Positions 42,593 to 51,609 of a stretch of 64,000 nucleotides of DNA are shown one piece after another (position 1 is the stretch's first letter; every line of letters begins with the position of its first letter). The stretch spans positions 2,852,001 to 2,916,000 of the forward strand of contig NZ_CP065958.1 in assembly GCF_041270065.1 (NCBI RefSeq), written 5' to 3'. The DNA is from Streptomyces fradiae (GTDB taxonomy: Bacteria; Actinomycetota; Actinomycetes; Streptomycetales; Streptomycetaceae). The position numbers were made by a program, and so were the translations under genes. Below the pieces are notes generated by a model that saw only the letters and a program-made list of their open reading frames with translations, had not been told where the DNA came from and ran no database searches.

Positions 42593-43177
42593 CTACGCCA
42601 GCAGGGTGTCGACGAGCGACTCCTGCAGCGCGCCCAGCCAGAGGTACGCCATCACCATCGGCTTGCGCGGATCGTCGTCCGGGAGCCGGTACAGGTCCTC
42701 GCTCTCGTCGTCGTCCGTGACCTCCAGGCGGGTGCCGATGGTCAGCCGGAGGTCGTTGAGCGCGCCGAGCCAGGCGCGGGACTCGTCGGCGGTCAGCTTG
42801 AGGATGCCGCCGCCCTCCCCCGCCGCGTCGGTGCTGAGCGAGTCGAGGCTGCGCACCACCGTGTGCGCGTCGTCGCGCTTGCGGGCCCGCAGGTCGTTCT
42901 CGGTGTAGCGGCGGAAGTCGGCGGCCGCCTGGCGCAGCTCGTCGGTGTCGTCCCCGTACGCGTCGGGGAAGAGCCGGCGCAGCGCCGGATCGGCGGGCGG
43001 CTCGCTGGGGCCCTCGGCGAACAGCGCGGCCAGCGGGTCCGCGTCCTCGGCCGGCTCGTCGCCGGGGCCGATCAGCTCCATGAGCTGGACGGCGAAGGAG
43101 CGCAGGATGGAGATCTCGACCTCGTCGAGCGCGACGGCCGCGCCGCCACCCGGAACGGCCTCGAATCGCCCCGCCAT
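42593..43177 (-). CDS. DUF2017 protein
   Basis: A 194-residue acidic, helical protein of the actinobacterial DUF2017 family (EISILRSFAVQLMELIGP near the N-terminus, PMVMAYLWLGALQESLVDTLLA at the end). It overlaps the ClpS stop by one base (TGATG) and is nearly always next to clpS in actinobacteria. It may be an accessory of ClpS-mediated proteolysis; the role is not known. Confidence 0.85.
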   Translation of the reverse strand: MAGRFEAVPGGGAAVALDEVEISILRSFAVQLMELIGPGDEPAEDADPLAALFAEGPSEPPADPALRRLFPDAYGDDTDELRQAAADFRRYTENDLRARKRDDAHTVVRSLDSLSTDAAGEGGGILKLTADESRAWLGALNDLRLTIGTRLEVTDDDESEDLYRLPDDDPRKPMVMAYLWLGALQESLVDTLLA

Positions 43178-43491
43178 CAGCCGCGGTCCTGGGAGAGGGT
43201 CGCCCACAGGCCGTAGCCGTGCATCGCCTGCACGTCCCGTTCCATCTCCTCGCGGGTGCCGCTGGAGACCACCGCGCGGCCCTTGTTGTGCACGTCGAGC
43301 ATCAGCTTGTGCGCCTTGTCCTTGGAGTAGCCGAAGTACGCCTGGAAGACGTAGGTGACATAGCTCATCAGGTTCACCGGGTCGTTGTGCACGAGGGTCA
43401 CCCACGGCACGTCCGGTTCGACGACGGCGGAGACCTCCTCGGCCGACTGGGTCTGCTCGATCTCGATAGGCGCGACGCTCACTTGTCCCAT
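43177..43491 (-). CDS. clpS: ATP-dependent Clp protease adaptor ClpS
   Basis: A 104-residue adaptor that delivers N-degron substrates to ClpA/ClpC. The core motif [20 protein letters not shown], followed by the [17 protein letters not shown] helix region, is intact, including the residues that bind the N-terminal amino acid (Asn-Asp and Met). ATG at 43491 fits the family; an upstream codon would add nine residues. Confidence 0.95.
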   Translation of the reverse strand: MGQVSVAPIEIEQTQSAEEVSAVVEPDVPWVTLVHNDPVNLMSYVTYVFQAYFGYSKDKAHKLMLDVHNKGRAVVSSGTREEMERDVQAMHGYGLWATLSQDRG

Positions 43492-43554
43492 GCTGCCACC
43501 CTTACCGGCCCGTCGCACAAACGGGTCGCTCGCACGGGGACGCTCCCGAAGCAG

Positions 43555-43581
43555 GGGTATTCGTCAAACTGACGAATACCC
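43555..43581. promoter_or_regulatory. 27-bp palindromic operator upstream of pncB
   Basis: GGGTATTCGTCA, spacer AAC, TGACGAATACCC: perfect 12-bp arms, ending 15 bp before the pncB start. TTCGTC (43560-43565) and TAGCAT (43584-43589) fit -35/-10 with 18-bp spacing, so a bound repressor would block RNA polymerase. A Nudix-type NAD regulator (NrtR) is a possible owner. Confidence 0.75.
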
Positions 43582-43596
43582 GCTAGCATTCCTCAT

Positions 43597-44925
43597 ATGA
43601 ACGCTGCGGACCTTGGGCTCCCGGTGGACGTGCCGTCGACCGCGCTCTTCACCGACCAGTACGAGCTGACCATGCTCCAGGCGGCCCTCAGGGCCGGCAC
43701 CGCGGACCGCCGGTCCGTCTTCGAGGTCTTCACCCGCCGGCTGCCCGAGGGGCGGCGCTACGGAGTGGTGGCGGGCATCGGACGGGTCCTGGACGCGGTC
43801 GAGAACTTCCGCTTCGACCCGGGCGTGCTCGGCTTCCTGCGCGAGCAGGGCATCGTCGACGAGCCGACCCTCCAGTGGCTGGCCGGCTACCGCTTCTCCG
43901 GCGACATCTGGGGCTACCCGGAGGGCGAGGTGTACTTCCCGGGCTCGCCGATCCTGCGGGTTGAGGGCTCCTTCGCCGAATGCGTGCTCCTGGAGACGGT
44001 GATCCTCTCGATCCTCAACCACGACTCGGCCATCGCGGCCGCCGCCTCCCGGATGTCGGCCGCAGCGGGCGGCCGCCGGCTCATCGAGATGGGCGCCCGG
44101 CGCACCCACGAGCTGGCCGCCGTGGCCTGCTCGCGGGCCGCGTACGTGGGCGGCTTCGAGGCCACCTCCGACCTGGCGGCGGGCTTCCGCTACGGCATCC
44201 CCACCGTGGGCACCTCCGCCCACGCCTTCACCCTCCTGCACGACTCGGAGCGGGACGCCTTCCGGGCCCAGGTGGACTCGCTGGGCAACGGCACCACGCT
44301 GCTCGTCGACACGTACGACGTCGCCGAGGCCGTCCGTACCGCCGTCGAGGTGGCGGGCCCCGGGCTCGGAGCCGTACGCATCGACTCCGGCGACCTGCTG
44401 CTCGTCGCGCACCGGGTGCGGGCGCAGCTGGACGAGCTGGGCGCGACGGACACCAAGATCGTGGTGACCTCGGACCTCGACGAGTACGCCATCGCCTCGC
44501 TGGCGGCGGCGCCGGTCGACGCGTACGGGGTGGGCACCCAGCTGGTCACCGGCAGCGGTCACCCGACCTGCTCCATGGTCTACAAGCTGGTCGCCCGGGC
44601 CTCCTCGGCCGATCCGAAGGCGCCGCTGACGCCGGTGGCGAAGAAGTCGGTGGGCGGCAAGGCCTCCATCGGCGGCCGCAAGTGGGCGGCCCGCCGCACC
44701 GACGCCGCCGGGGTCGCCGAGGCCGAGATCGTCGGCACCGGTCAGGTCCCGCCGGAGCTCGTCGACCGGCAGCTGCTGGTCGAGCTGGTCAAGGGCGGTG
44801 ACGTGGTGGCCCGGGAGCCCCTGGACGCCGCCCGCGCCCGGCACATCGCGGCCCGCGCCGCGCTCCCGATGTCGGCGATCCAGCTGTCGCGGGGCGAGCC
44901 GGTGCTCCCGACCGAATACCTGTAA
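43597..44925 (+). CDS. pncB: Nicotinate phosphoribosyltransferase
   Basis: A 442-residue NAD-salvage enzyme converting nicotinate and PRPP to nicotinate mononucleotide. Typical features are LFTDQYELTMLQAAL at residues 17-31, the GARRTHE region, and VRIDSGDLL with the Asp-Ser-Gly-Asp loop. ATG at 43597; the transcript is probably leaderless because the -10 is only 8 bp upstream. Followed by pncA on the same strand. Confidence 0.95.
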   Translation: MNAADLGLPVDVPSTALFTDQYELTMLQAALRAGTADRRSVFEVFTRRLPEGRRYGVVAGIGRVLDAVENFRFDPGVLGFLREQGIVDEPTLQWLAGYRFSGDIWGYPEGEVYFPGSPILRVEGSFAECVLLETVILSILNHDSAIAAAASRMSAAAGGRRLIEMGARRTHELAAVACSRAAYVGGFEATSDLAAGFRYGIPTVGTSAHAFTLLHDSERDAFRAQVDSLGNGTTLLVDTYDVAEAVRTAVEVAGPGLGAVRIDSGDLLLVAHRVRAQLDELGATDTKIVVTSDLDEYAIASLAAAPVDAYGVGTQLVTGSGHPTCSMVYKLVARASSADPKAPLTPVAKKSVGGKASIGGRKWAARRTDAAGVAEAEIVGTGQVPPELVDRQLLVELVKGGDVVAREPLDAARARHIAARAALPMSAIQLSRGEPVLPTEYL

Positions 44926-45014
44926 CCCCTCCTGGCGCCCCCTCCCGCCCGGCGGGGGAAGTCTCTAGGCTCGAAACCGACCCCGCCCGCCCAGCCTCAG
45001 CAAGGACACCCGCC

Positions 45015-45608
45015 ATGCACCGCGCATTGATCGTTGTGGACGTTCAGAACGACTTCTGCGAGGGCGGCAGCCTCGCGGTGGCGGGGGGCGCCGATGTCGC
45101 CGCCGCCGTGACCGAGCTGATCGGGGCGGCGGGCGGCGCCGGGTACCAGCACGTGGTGGCCACCCGCGACCACCACGTGGAGCCGGGTCCGCACTTCTCG
45201 GACCACCCGGACTACCTGACCTCGTGGCCGCGGCACTGCGTGGCCGGCACCGAGGGCGTCGGGTTCCACCCGAACTTCGCGCCCGCCGTCGCCAGCGGCG
45301 CGATCGACGCGGTCTTCGACAAGGGCGCCTACGAGGCGGCGTACAGCGGCTTCGAGGGCCGGGACGAGAACGGCAGCACCCTCGCCGACTGGCTGCACGC
45401 CCGCAAGGTCACCGAGGTGGACGTGGTCGGCATCGCGACCGACCACTGCGTCCGGGCGACCGCCCTGGACGCGGCCCGCGAGGGCTTCCGCACCCATGTG
45501 CTGCTCGATCTGACGGCCGGGGTCGCGAAGGAGTCCACCGACCGGGCCCTGGACGAGCTGCGCGCGGCGGGCGTCGAGCTGACCGGAAAGCCGGTCGTCG
45601 CCCCGTAA
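45015..45608 (+). CDS. pncA: Nicotinamidase
   Basis: A 197-residue isochorismatase-fold amidase converting nicotinamide to nicotinate, which pncB then uses. The triad is Asp9 (VVDVQNDF), Lys103 (FDKGAYEAAYSGF) and Cys145 (IATDHCV); metal-binding Asp52, His54 and His60 are in RDHHVEPGPH. 89 bp separate it from pncB; AAGGACACC lies before the ATG. Confidence 0.93.
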   Translation: MHRALIVVDVQNDFCEGGSLAVAGGADVAAAVTELIGAAGGAGYQHVVATRDHHVEPGPHFSDHPDYLTSWPRHCVAGTEGVGFHPNFAPAVASGAIDAVFDKGAYEAAYSGFEGRDENGSTLADWLHARKVTEVDVVGIATDHCVRATALDAAREGFRTHVLLDLTAGVAKESTDRALDELRAAGVELTGKPVVAP

Positions 45609-45632
45609 CGCCGCCGCACCGGTCGCCGGTCG

Positions 45633-45935
45633 CTAGGCCGCCGGGGCCTTCGGCAGGGACCGTATGGGGTGCCACAGCTCCTGGGGACAGCCGCGCCAGA
45701 GCATGCCGTCCGGGTGGTGGAGCACGGCCGTGATCTCGTCCGGGGTGGGCGGCTCGGCGTTGCCGCGGAGGTAGACCGCGCGGAGGCCCAGGTTCCGCAG
45801 CCTGGTCAGGGCGCGGGCCCGGTTCGCCGCGTGTACCAGGAAGCGCACCGTGGCCCCGTCGCCGGCCGGGCTGGGCAGGCCGATGGCGACGACGACACTG
45901 CCTCCCGGCAGTCTGCAGAACCCTCCATTGGGCAT
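45633..45935 (-). CDS. Hypothetical protein, 100 residues
   Basis: Not recognised. The sequence PNGGFCRLPGGSVVVAIGLPSP is followed by an Arg-rich helix (HAANRARALTRLRNLGLRAV) and a segment with HHPDGMLWRG. Pattern is alpha/beta with no signal peptide. ATG at 45935 has GGGGGAG 9 bp upstream; a GTG at 46007 would add 24 residues but lies at the foot of a terminator hairpin. Convergent with pncA. Confidence 0.6.
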   Translation of the reverse strand: MPNGGFCRLPGGSVVVAIGLPSPAGDGATVRFLVHAANRARALTRLRNLGLRAVYLRGNAEPPTPDEITAVLHHPDGMLWRGCPQELWHPIRSLPKAPAA

Positions 45936-46007
45936 ACGGAACCACTCCCCCGTGGAACTACTGTCAATAAGGTCGGACGGCCAGGGGCCGTAGACGCACC
46001 TAAACAC

Positions 46008-46043
46008 GATCGGCCGCCGCCCGCTAGAGGGCGACGGCCGATC
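46008..46043. terminator. Terminator downstream of the M6 protease gene
   Basis: GATCGGCCGCCGCCC, a 6-nt loop, GGGCGACGGCCGATC: 15-bp arms with one mismatch, 37 bp after the protease stop on the minus strand. Confidence 0.8.
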
Positions 46044-46079
46044 ATGCTCTGACCTGCGAAGACGCAGGAGAATTCGCTT

Positions 46080-48494
46080 TTACTTCACCGAGGGGCCGAC
46101 CTGGACCGTGATGGTCTGGCCGTTCTTCGGCTCCTTGACGACGCGGATCTGGGTGTTGGTGTCAGTTACCTGGACACCGGCGCGCGGGTTCTCGGCGAAC
46201 CAGTAGACGCCCTTGTGGTCGTCGAAGACCCGGTTGCCGGCCTGCGACGGGACCCAGGTGGCCTCGCCCTTGTTGTGCAGCTGGAAGCCGTCCGTGCGGG
46301 AGATGCTGAACGGCGAGTCGTACGCCTGGACGCGGTTGCGCATCAGGCTGCCGTCACGCCACTTCAGCGGGCTCGGGTGAGCGTCGATCGGGAGGATCCG
46401 GCCGACACCCGGGTGCTGGGAGGTGTTGTTGTCCTTCTGGGACAGGTCCCACTTCCAGATCAGCAGCCCGTTCTGGTACGGGTAGTGCTCGACCCAGCTG
46501 GCCTTGTCGCCGGTGAAGCCGAAGTTGTACGGACCGACCTTGAGGGTCTTGTCGTACGACACGTACTGGCGGTTCTCCGCGATGTAGTACTGCTCGTACT
46601 CCTTCGTGAAGCCCTTGCCGACCCGCGAGAAGCCCTTGGCGACCCAGCCGTTGTCACCGTTCTCGGCGTTGTCCGAGAAGACGGCGGCACCGTCGGCGGT
46701 CAGCGTGATGGCGTCGGCGGTGAAGCCCTTGCCGCCCGCGCCGCCGTCCGTCTGGTAGCGGAAGCGGAGGTCGAACTTCTTGCCCGCGTACGCGTCCAGG
46801 TTGTAGACGAGCTTCTTGTGCGCGCCGGAGACGTCGGTCAGCGCCGGGGCGCCGGAGGCGTCCTTCGGGATGGCCACGCCGTCGGCGGTGCCGTCCACGG
46901 CGGTCCAGTTGGCGCCGCCGTCCGTCGACACCTCGGTGTAGAGGTAGTCGTAGTCCAGCTCGATGTCGTACCAGCCCTGGAGCTCCAGGGAGGCCGAGGT
47001 CTTGCCGGTCAGGTCGACGGAGCGGGTCAGGGTGTTCTTGAGGTCGTCACCCATGTCGCTCCACCACTGCGTGGCGCCCTCGGCGGGAGCCACGATGTCG
47101 GTGGTGACCTGCTTCTTCGGCAGCTCGACGACGAGCGCCTGCGGGTTCTTGGTGTTGTACGCCGAGACGCCCAGCTTGTGCGTGGTCTTGGTGCCGCGCT
47201 GCCAGTCGTTGACCTTGGCGTAGTTCAGCCAGCCGAGCTGCAGCTTGTCCCAGGCGCTCATGTCGCCGGGGAGGTCGCCGATCGAGTCCTTGCCGGTGCC
47301 GAGCCAGGAACCGGAGGACATCAGGTCCCAGAAGCCGGTCGAGTTCTCGCCGCCGGAGGTGTCGTAGTTGTCCGGCAGACCGAGGTCGTGGCCGTACTCG
47401 TGTGCGAAGACGCCGAGGCCGCCGTTCTCCGGCTGCATCGTGTAGTCGCCGACCCAGATGCCCGAGTCGCCGATCTGGGTTCCGCCGGCCTTGTTGTTCG
47501 CCGGGCCGGTCTTGCCGGCGTCCGTGCCGTAGGCGTACCAACGGTGGGCCCACAGGGCGTTGGTGCCCTCGACGCCGCCGCCGGCCGACTCGTCCTCGCC
47601 CGCGTGGACGATCTGGAAGTGGTCGATGTAGCCGTCGGGCTCGTTGAAGTTGCCGTCGCCGTCGAAGTCGTAGCGGTCCCACTGGTCGTACTGCGCCAGC
47701 GTCGCCTTGATCTCGGCGTCGGTCTTGCCCTTGGCCTTCTGGTCGGCGTTCCAGGCGACGAGACCGTCGCGCACGGTGTCCCACACGTTGGCGCAGTTGG
47801 TCTGACCGCAGTAGTTGGAGCCGTATCGGGCCTCGTTGTACGGGACCTTGACCCAGTCGGAGACGGCGCCGTCGACCGAGTAGCGGCCGGACGAGGTCTT
47901 CTCGTAGTAGGTCTTCAGGGACTGCTTCGGCTGGCCCTTCTTGTCCTTGCCGGTGCCGAAGTACAGGTCCTGGAAGTGCTGCTGGTTGTAGTCCGCCTGC
48001 CAGGCGGTCGAGTTGTCCTTCGACCGGTCGGGCTGGGCTATGGAGTTGTGGAGCGGGCCGGGCTCGCCGCCGTACTTCGGCTTGAGCTCGGTGGTGTCGT
48101 CGTCCTTGCGGTCGACCAGGGTGGTGTTGTCCACCTGGTCGCCGAACTCGACGAGGATGGTGAAGATCTTGTCGGTCTTCTCGCGGGCCAGCTCGACGTA
48201 CTTCTTGCTGTCGAGCTTGACCACCTTGGAGCCGTGGCGGCTCTCGACCTTGGTCTCGCCGTTGAGCACCTGCTCGATGGCGGCCTGCCGCTGCGCAGCC
48301 TGCTGCTTGCTGTACGGACCGTCGAGGTCGTGGTCGACGGTGGTCTTGTCAGCGGCGTTGGCCCGGGCCGCGGTGGCGGCCTGCGCGGGGGTGGTCGTGT
48401 CCGCCCACGCGGTGAAGGTCGATGCGGTCGCGGCCGTGGCGGCGAGGGCCACCACGACTGCGGACGCGCGGAACGCCCGTCGTCTGTTGGTCAC
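46080..48494 (-). CDS. Secreted M6-family metalloprotease (immune inhibitor A-like)
   Basis: An 804-residue exported protease. A signal peptide at residues 1-32 is followed by a propeptide (to about 110). The M6 catalytic domain has the zinc motif HEYGHDLGLPD, with His365, Glu366 and His369, and the Met-turn-like FWDLMSSGSW. The C-terminal half has beta-rich domains with Asp/Gly calcium-type turns (YDFDGDGNFNEPDG lies in the catalytic domain). The family degrades host and environmental proteins. Strong terminator downstream. Length is normal for the family. Confidence 0.92.
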   Translation of the reverse strand: MTNRRRAFRASAVVVALAATAATASTFTAWADTTTPAQAATAARANAADKTTVDHDLDGPYSKQQAAQRQAAIEQVLNGETKVESRHGSKVVKLDSKKYVELAREKTDKIFTILVEFGDQVDNTTLVDRKDDDTTELKPKYGGEPGPLHNSIAQPDRSKDNSTAWQADYNQQHFQDLYFGTGKDKKGQPKQSLKTYYEKTSSGRYSVDGAVSDWVKVPYNEARYGSNYCGQTNCANVWDTVRDGLVAWNADQKAKGKTDAEIKATLAQYDQWDRYDFDGDGNFNEPDGYIDHFQIVHAGEDESAGGGVEGTNALWAHRWYAYGTDAGKTGPANNKAGGTQIGDSGIWVGDYTMQPENGGLGVFAHEYGHDLGLPDNYDTSGGENSTGFWDLMSSGSWLGTGKDSIGDLPGDMSAWDKLQLGWLNYAKVNDWQRGTKTTHKLGVSAYNTKNPQALVVELPKKQVTTDIVAPAEGATQWWSDMGDDLKNTLTRSVDLTGKTSASLELQGWYDIELDYDYLYTEVSTDGGANWTAVDGTADGVAIPKDASGAPALTDVSGAHKKLVYNLDAYAGKKFDLRFRYQTDGGAGGKGFTADAITLTADGAAVFSDNAENGDNGWVAKGFSRVGKGFTKEYEQYYIAENRQYVSYDKTLKVGPYNFGFTGDKASWVEHYPYQNGLLIWKWDLSQKDNNTSQHPGVGRILPIDAHPSPLKWRDGSLMRNRVQAYDSPFSISRTDGFQLHNKGEATWVPSQAGNRVFDDHKGVYWFAENPRAGVQVTDTNTQIRVVKEPKNGQTITVQVGPSVK

Positions 48495-48828
48495 TTGTTT
48501 CTGTCCTCCCCAGGCGCACCTCGCACGGCAGATCGATGGTGGGGTGTCCGCCGGACGGGTGACGCGTCACAAGTGACGACATTCGACCGGAGTTGAAGCA
48601 GAAAAGACAGACCTTGACTTGGACAGGCCAACTGCACTATGTGGGATCGGATTTCCGATAGTCGAACATCGAACGAACTTCCGTCGCCCGCATATGCGAC
48701 ATGACCGTGCGCCCCTGCGCCCCCCGTGCATCGCGGCGTGGGTTAGGTCACGCTTAGTTCCCCTGCGGCCGGGCATCCACCGTCGTAGAGTCGCACTCGC
48801 CCAGCGCCCCCGAGGGACGGTAACCGCC
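48495..48828. other. 334-bp divergent gap with palindromes
   Basis: No gene is seen. Overlapping palindromes TGACGCGTCA (48560-48569) and GTCAC-AA-GTGAC (48566-48577) lie 66-83 bp upstream of the protease start, and ATCGGA-TT-TCCGAT at 48646-48659 lies in the middle. These are candidate operators for the protease promoter. Confidence 0.5.
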
Positions 48829-49110
48829 ATGCAGCGACCGAACGCCGCACAGTACGCCACCGGTTCGGCCACCGTCGTACTCTCGACCGTCGCCCTGCTG
48901 CTGCTCGCCGGCACGCCCACGACCCTCGGCATCGCGGTCGTGTGTGCCGCCGGCCTGTTCCTGGGTGTGCTGGTTGCGGTGACGATGCCGGTGCGCGCGC
49001 GGCACGTCAAGACCCCTACGGCGACTCCTGTCAATGTGGCCGAGGAAACAGCGATCCGAGTGCCCGCCGCGCCCGTGGGCGCGGGCGCGGACACCCGGAT
49101 CGGTTCGTGA
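48829..49110 (+). CDS. Small membrane protein
   Basis: A 93-residue protein with two hydrophobic helices (about residues 11-28 and 33-53), then a cytosolic or external tail of 40 residues with VNVAEETAIRVPAAPV. Not recognised. The last four codons lie in a 17-bp tandem repeat. ATG at 48829 after GGGACGG. Confidence 0.65.
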   Translation: MQRPNAAQYATGSATVVLSTVALLLLAGTPTTLGIAVVCAAGLFLGVLVAVTMPVRARHVKTPTATPVNVAEETAIRVPAAPVGAGADTRIGS

Positions 49111-49182
49111 CGACGATCGGTTCGTGACGGCGATCGGCTCGTGACGGCGATCGGCTCGTGACGGCGATCGGCTCGTGACGGC
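49098..49182. repeat. 17-bp tandem repeat, five copies
   Basis: The unit GATCGGCTCGTGACGGC (first copies with T and A variants) is repeated five times without spacers, filling the gap between two convergent stop codons exactly (49108 and 49183) and encoding the end of the membrane protein. Confidence 0.9.
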
Positions 49183-49905
49183 CTATTGCGGGACGGACAC
49201 CACCACCGTCTTCGCCGCCTTGTCGTGCAGGCCCTGTTTGTACGGCTTGTCCACGAGGATGAGGATCAGCAGGAGCAGCGGCCACAGGCACGCGCAGCAG
49301 ATCAGCGTCGGCAGCCACAGCACGACCGCGCGGATGAGGGAGGCGTTCATCGGCGGCGTGGAACCGTCGTTGAGCATCGCGACCCGCAGCTTCATCCACT
49401 TCTTGCCGAGCGTCTGGCCGCCCTTGGCCACCATGACGGTGTCGTACGCGACATACGCGACGATCGTGATGAGCTGGAAGACCAGCTGCCCGCCGCCGTT
49501 GAGGCTGTTGACCGTGTCGTCCCAGTCGTTGCCGTCCCCGGCCCGGTCGTAGATCTTGAACGGAATGCCGATGACCGCGAGCGGCACGGCGATGATCAGC
49601 CAGTCGATGACCCGGGCGGCGATGCGCTTGCCGGACTCGGCGAGCGGCGGCATCCCGGAGAGCGGGTCGGTCCCGCCGTACGGTCCCCCGCCGTAGGGCC
49701 CGCCGCCGCCACCGCCGTACGGATCACCGCCGCCACCGCCGTACGAGGGGGGCGGCGGGGGCATGCGGTCGTACGGGCTCCCCGACGGCGGCCCCTGCGG
49801 AGGCTCTTGCGGCGGTCCCTGCGGGGGCTCCTGCGGGGGCCGTTTGCGGAACGGATCGTCGTCGGGCGGCGGCTGACCCGGGGGCGGCGGCTGATCGTTG
49901 CTCAT
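49183..49905 (-). CDS. RDD-family membrane protein with Pro/Gly-rich N-terminus
   Basis: A 240-residue protein. Residues 1-85 are Pro/Gln/Gly-rich and contain PPQEPPQGPP-type and GGGG(D/G)PYGG repeats. An RDD domain follows with AARVIDWLIIAVPLAVIG, GGQTLGKKWMKLRV and a final hydrophobic pair. RDD proteins are proposed transporters or antiporters. ATG at 49905; the next RDD gene lies 47 bp upstream, probably in the same transcription unit. Confidence 0.85.
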   Translation of the reverse strand: MSNDQPPPPGQPPPDDDPFRKRPPQEPPQGPPQEPPQGPPSGSPYDRMPPPPPSYGGGGGDPYGGGGGGPYGGGPYGGTDPLSGMPPLAESGKRIAARVIDWLIIAVPLAVIGIPFKIYDRAGDGNDWDDTVNSLNGGGQLVFQLITIVAYVAYDTVMVAKGGQTLGKKWMKLRVAMLNDGSTPPMNASLIRAVVLWLPTLICCACLWPLLLLILILVDKPYKQGLHDKAAKTVVVSVPQ

Positions 49906-49952
49906 GGGGGCAGTGCACCCCGCGCACCGGACCCCCGCAATCCGGGCTGGCC

Positions 49953-51308
49953 CTACCGGGCGACGAAGGTACCGGCCGCCTTGTCGTGCCAGCACTGGCG
50001 CCACGGGCGGTCGAAGAGGCACCAGACGACGTTGAGCACGCCGATGCCGAGCAGTCCGAGCACGCCGTAGAGCAGCCAGCGGCGCAGCGCAGCACCGAAG
50101 GTCGGCGGCTGGTGGCCCTCGATGTCCCGGACCTCCAGGCCGCACAGCTTCTTGCCCAGCGTGCGCCCCCACTTGGCGGTGGGCAGCGCCTCGTACAGCG
50201 TGCCGAGCACGAGGAACGCGGCGAGCACGATGCCGAGCTGCACGGAGGTGGTGCCGTCGAGCAGCCACACCTGCACGGTGACGCCGGTCTGCCGGGCGGC
50301 CTCGATCTTCTCGTCGATGTGCTCGATCGCGGCCGTCACGAAGGGGTACGACACGGCGCCGACCAGCGCCCCGAGCACCACACCGTCCACCAGCCGCGCG
50401 AGCAGCCGCCGCCCGAGCCCGGCGGGCCGGGCCGCCGCCTGCGCCCGCGCCGCCGCCTGGAACACGTCCTCGACGGGTGGCTTCCACGGCACGACGGGCT
50501 GCTGCGGGTCCTGCGCGGCCGGCGTGGGGGTGGGGACGGGAGCGGGAGCCGGAGTCGGGACGGCCGGGTGCGCGGGCTGCGGGCTCCACGCGGCGGGGGC
50601 GGGCGCGGGGGTGACGGGCATTCCGCCGAGGCGTGCGGCCGGGGCGGCGGGAGCGGCCGGGGCGGGAGCCGGGGCGGCGGCCGGGTCGGCGGCGGGGCGC
50701 TGTTCGGGGACGGTGCCGCCGGCCTCCGGCCAGGCGGGAGCGGGGGTGGGCGTCGGGGTGGCCGGGGCCTCCGGGGCGGCCTCCTCCACGGGCGCGACGA
50801 CCGTCGCCGGGTCGCGGCGCATCGAGACCCCGCCGCCGGAAGCGGCGGGCCAGGCGGCCGCGGCGCGCGGGTCGGTGGCGGGGGCGGCGGCCGGCGCGGC
50901 GGGCTGGGGCTCGTCCTGGACGCCCCACGAGACCTTCTGGTCGCGCTCGCCGCCGAAACCGGTCTGCCGCGAGGTGCTGGCCTGCCACGCGGAGGCGGGC
51001 TCCTGGGGAGCGGCCGCGGCGGGCTCCGGTTCGTCGTCGAGGAAGACCGGGCCGGTCTCCTCGACGGCCGGGACCGCGGGAACCGCGGGGGCCACGGGGA
51101 GTTGGGGCGCCGGGGCCGGGCTCGGCGCCACCTGCGGGGCGACCGGCACGGGCGGCGCGGGCGGCGTCTCGCCCTCCTTGGGCGCGGGCCGGCTCGTACC
51201 GGGCACCCACGCGCCGCCGTTCCAGAAGCGGATGTACCCGGGAATCGAGGGGTCCGGGTAGTAGCCCGCCTGCGGTACCTCTCCGCCGCCTCCAGGTGGA
51301 GTAGCCAC
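49953..51308 (-). CDS. RDD-family protein with DUF2510 domain
   Basis: A 451-residue protein. Residues 10-40 form a DUF2510 motif (AGYYPDPSIPGYIRFWNGGAWV), then about 240 residues of Pro/Ala-rich disordered sequence. The RDD domain at the C-terminus has LGRRLLARLVDGVVLGALVGA, GRTLGKKLCGLEV and the last helices. Two adjacent RDD genes suggest duplication. GTG or ATG at 51308 follows GGTGGAGTAGCC. Confidence 0.85.
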   Translation of the reverse strand: MATPPGGGGEVPQAGYYPDPSIPGYIRFWNGGAWVPGTSRPAPKEGETPPAPPVPVAPQVAPSPAPAPQLPVAPAVPAVPAVEETGPVFLDDEPEPAAAAPQEPASAWQASTSRQTGFGGERDQKVSWGVQDEPQPAAPAAAPATDPRAAAAWPAASGGGVSMRRDPATVVAPVEEAAPEAPATPTPTPAPAWPEAGGTVPEQRPAADPAAAPAPAPAAPAAPAARLGGMPVTPAPAPAAWSPQPAHPAVPTPAPAPVPTPTPAAQDPQQPVVPWKPPVEDVFQAAARAQAAARPAGLGRRLLARLVDGVVLGALVGAVSYPFVTAAIEHIDEKIEAARQTGVTVQVWLLDGTTSVQLGIVLAAFLVLGTLYEALPTAKWGRTLGKKLCGLEVRDIEGHQPPTFGAALRRWLLYGVLGLLGIGVLNVVWCLFDRPWRQCWHDKAAGTFVAR

Positions 51309-51609
51309 TGCCCCGACTCCGTTCCGTCACAACGCCTTGATCCACACGGGCCGCGCCTGCGGCCCAGGGAGGACAGTAACGAAGAACGACGCCGCTGGGA
51401 CGAGGAGCCCACCATAAAGACCGCCTTCGGGGGACACCCCGGCGAAAACATCACGCACAGTGACCCTCGGGCCTCCACCTACCCCCGTGGACCCGGCCCC
51501 AAAAAAATTTCCCAGAAACTCTTCCGAAGTCGCGTAATGGAACCGGCCGACCCCTCTCTCTCCCGGTGAAGGCCCACCCCGGGCCCACGAGCAGAGAGGG
51601 CGTCACGCC
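51309..51609. other. 301-bp divergent gap between RDD gene and ssgG
   Basis: No gene is seen. It has an A/T run at 51501-51510 (AAAAAAATTT), rare in this genome, about 100 bp before ssgG; it may mark an UP-like element of the ssgG promoter. GGAACC at 51539-51544 is a possible -35 for an alternative sigma factor. Confidence 0.4.

Noticed and set aside
49098..49182. Possible CRISPR array
   Set aside because: The 17-bp units are contiguous with no spacers, and no cas genes are present.
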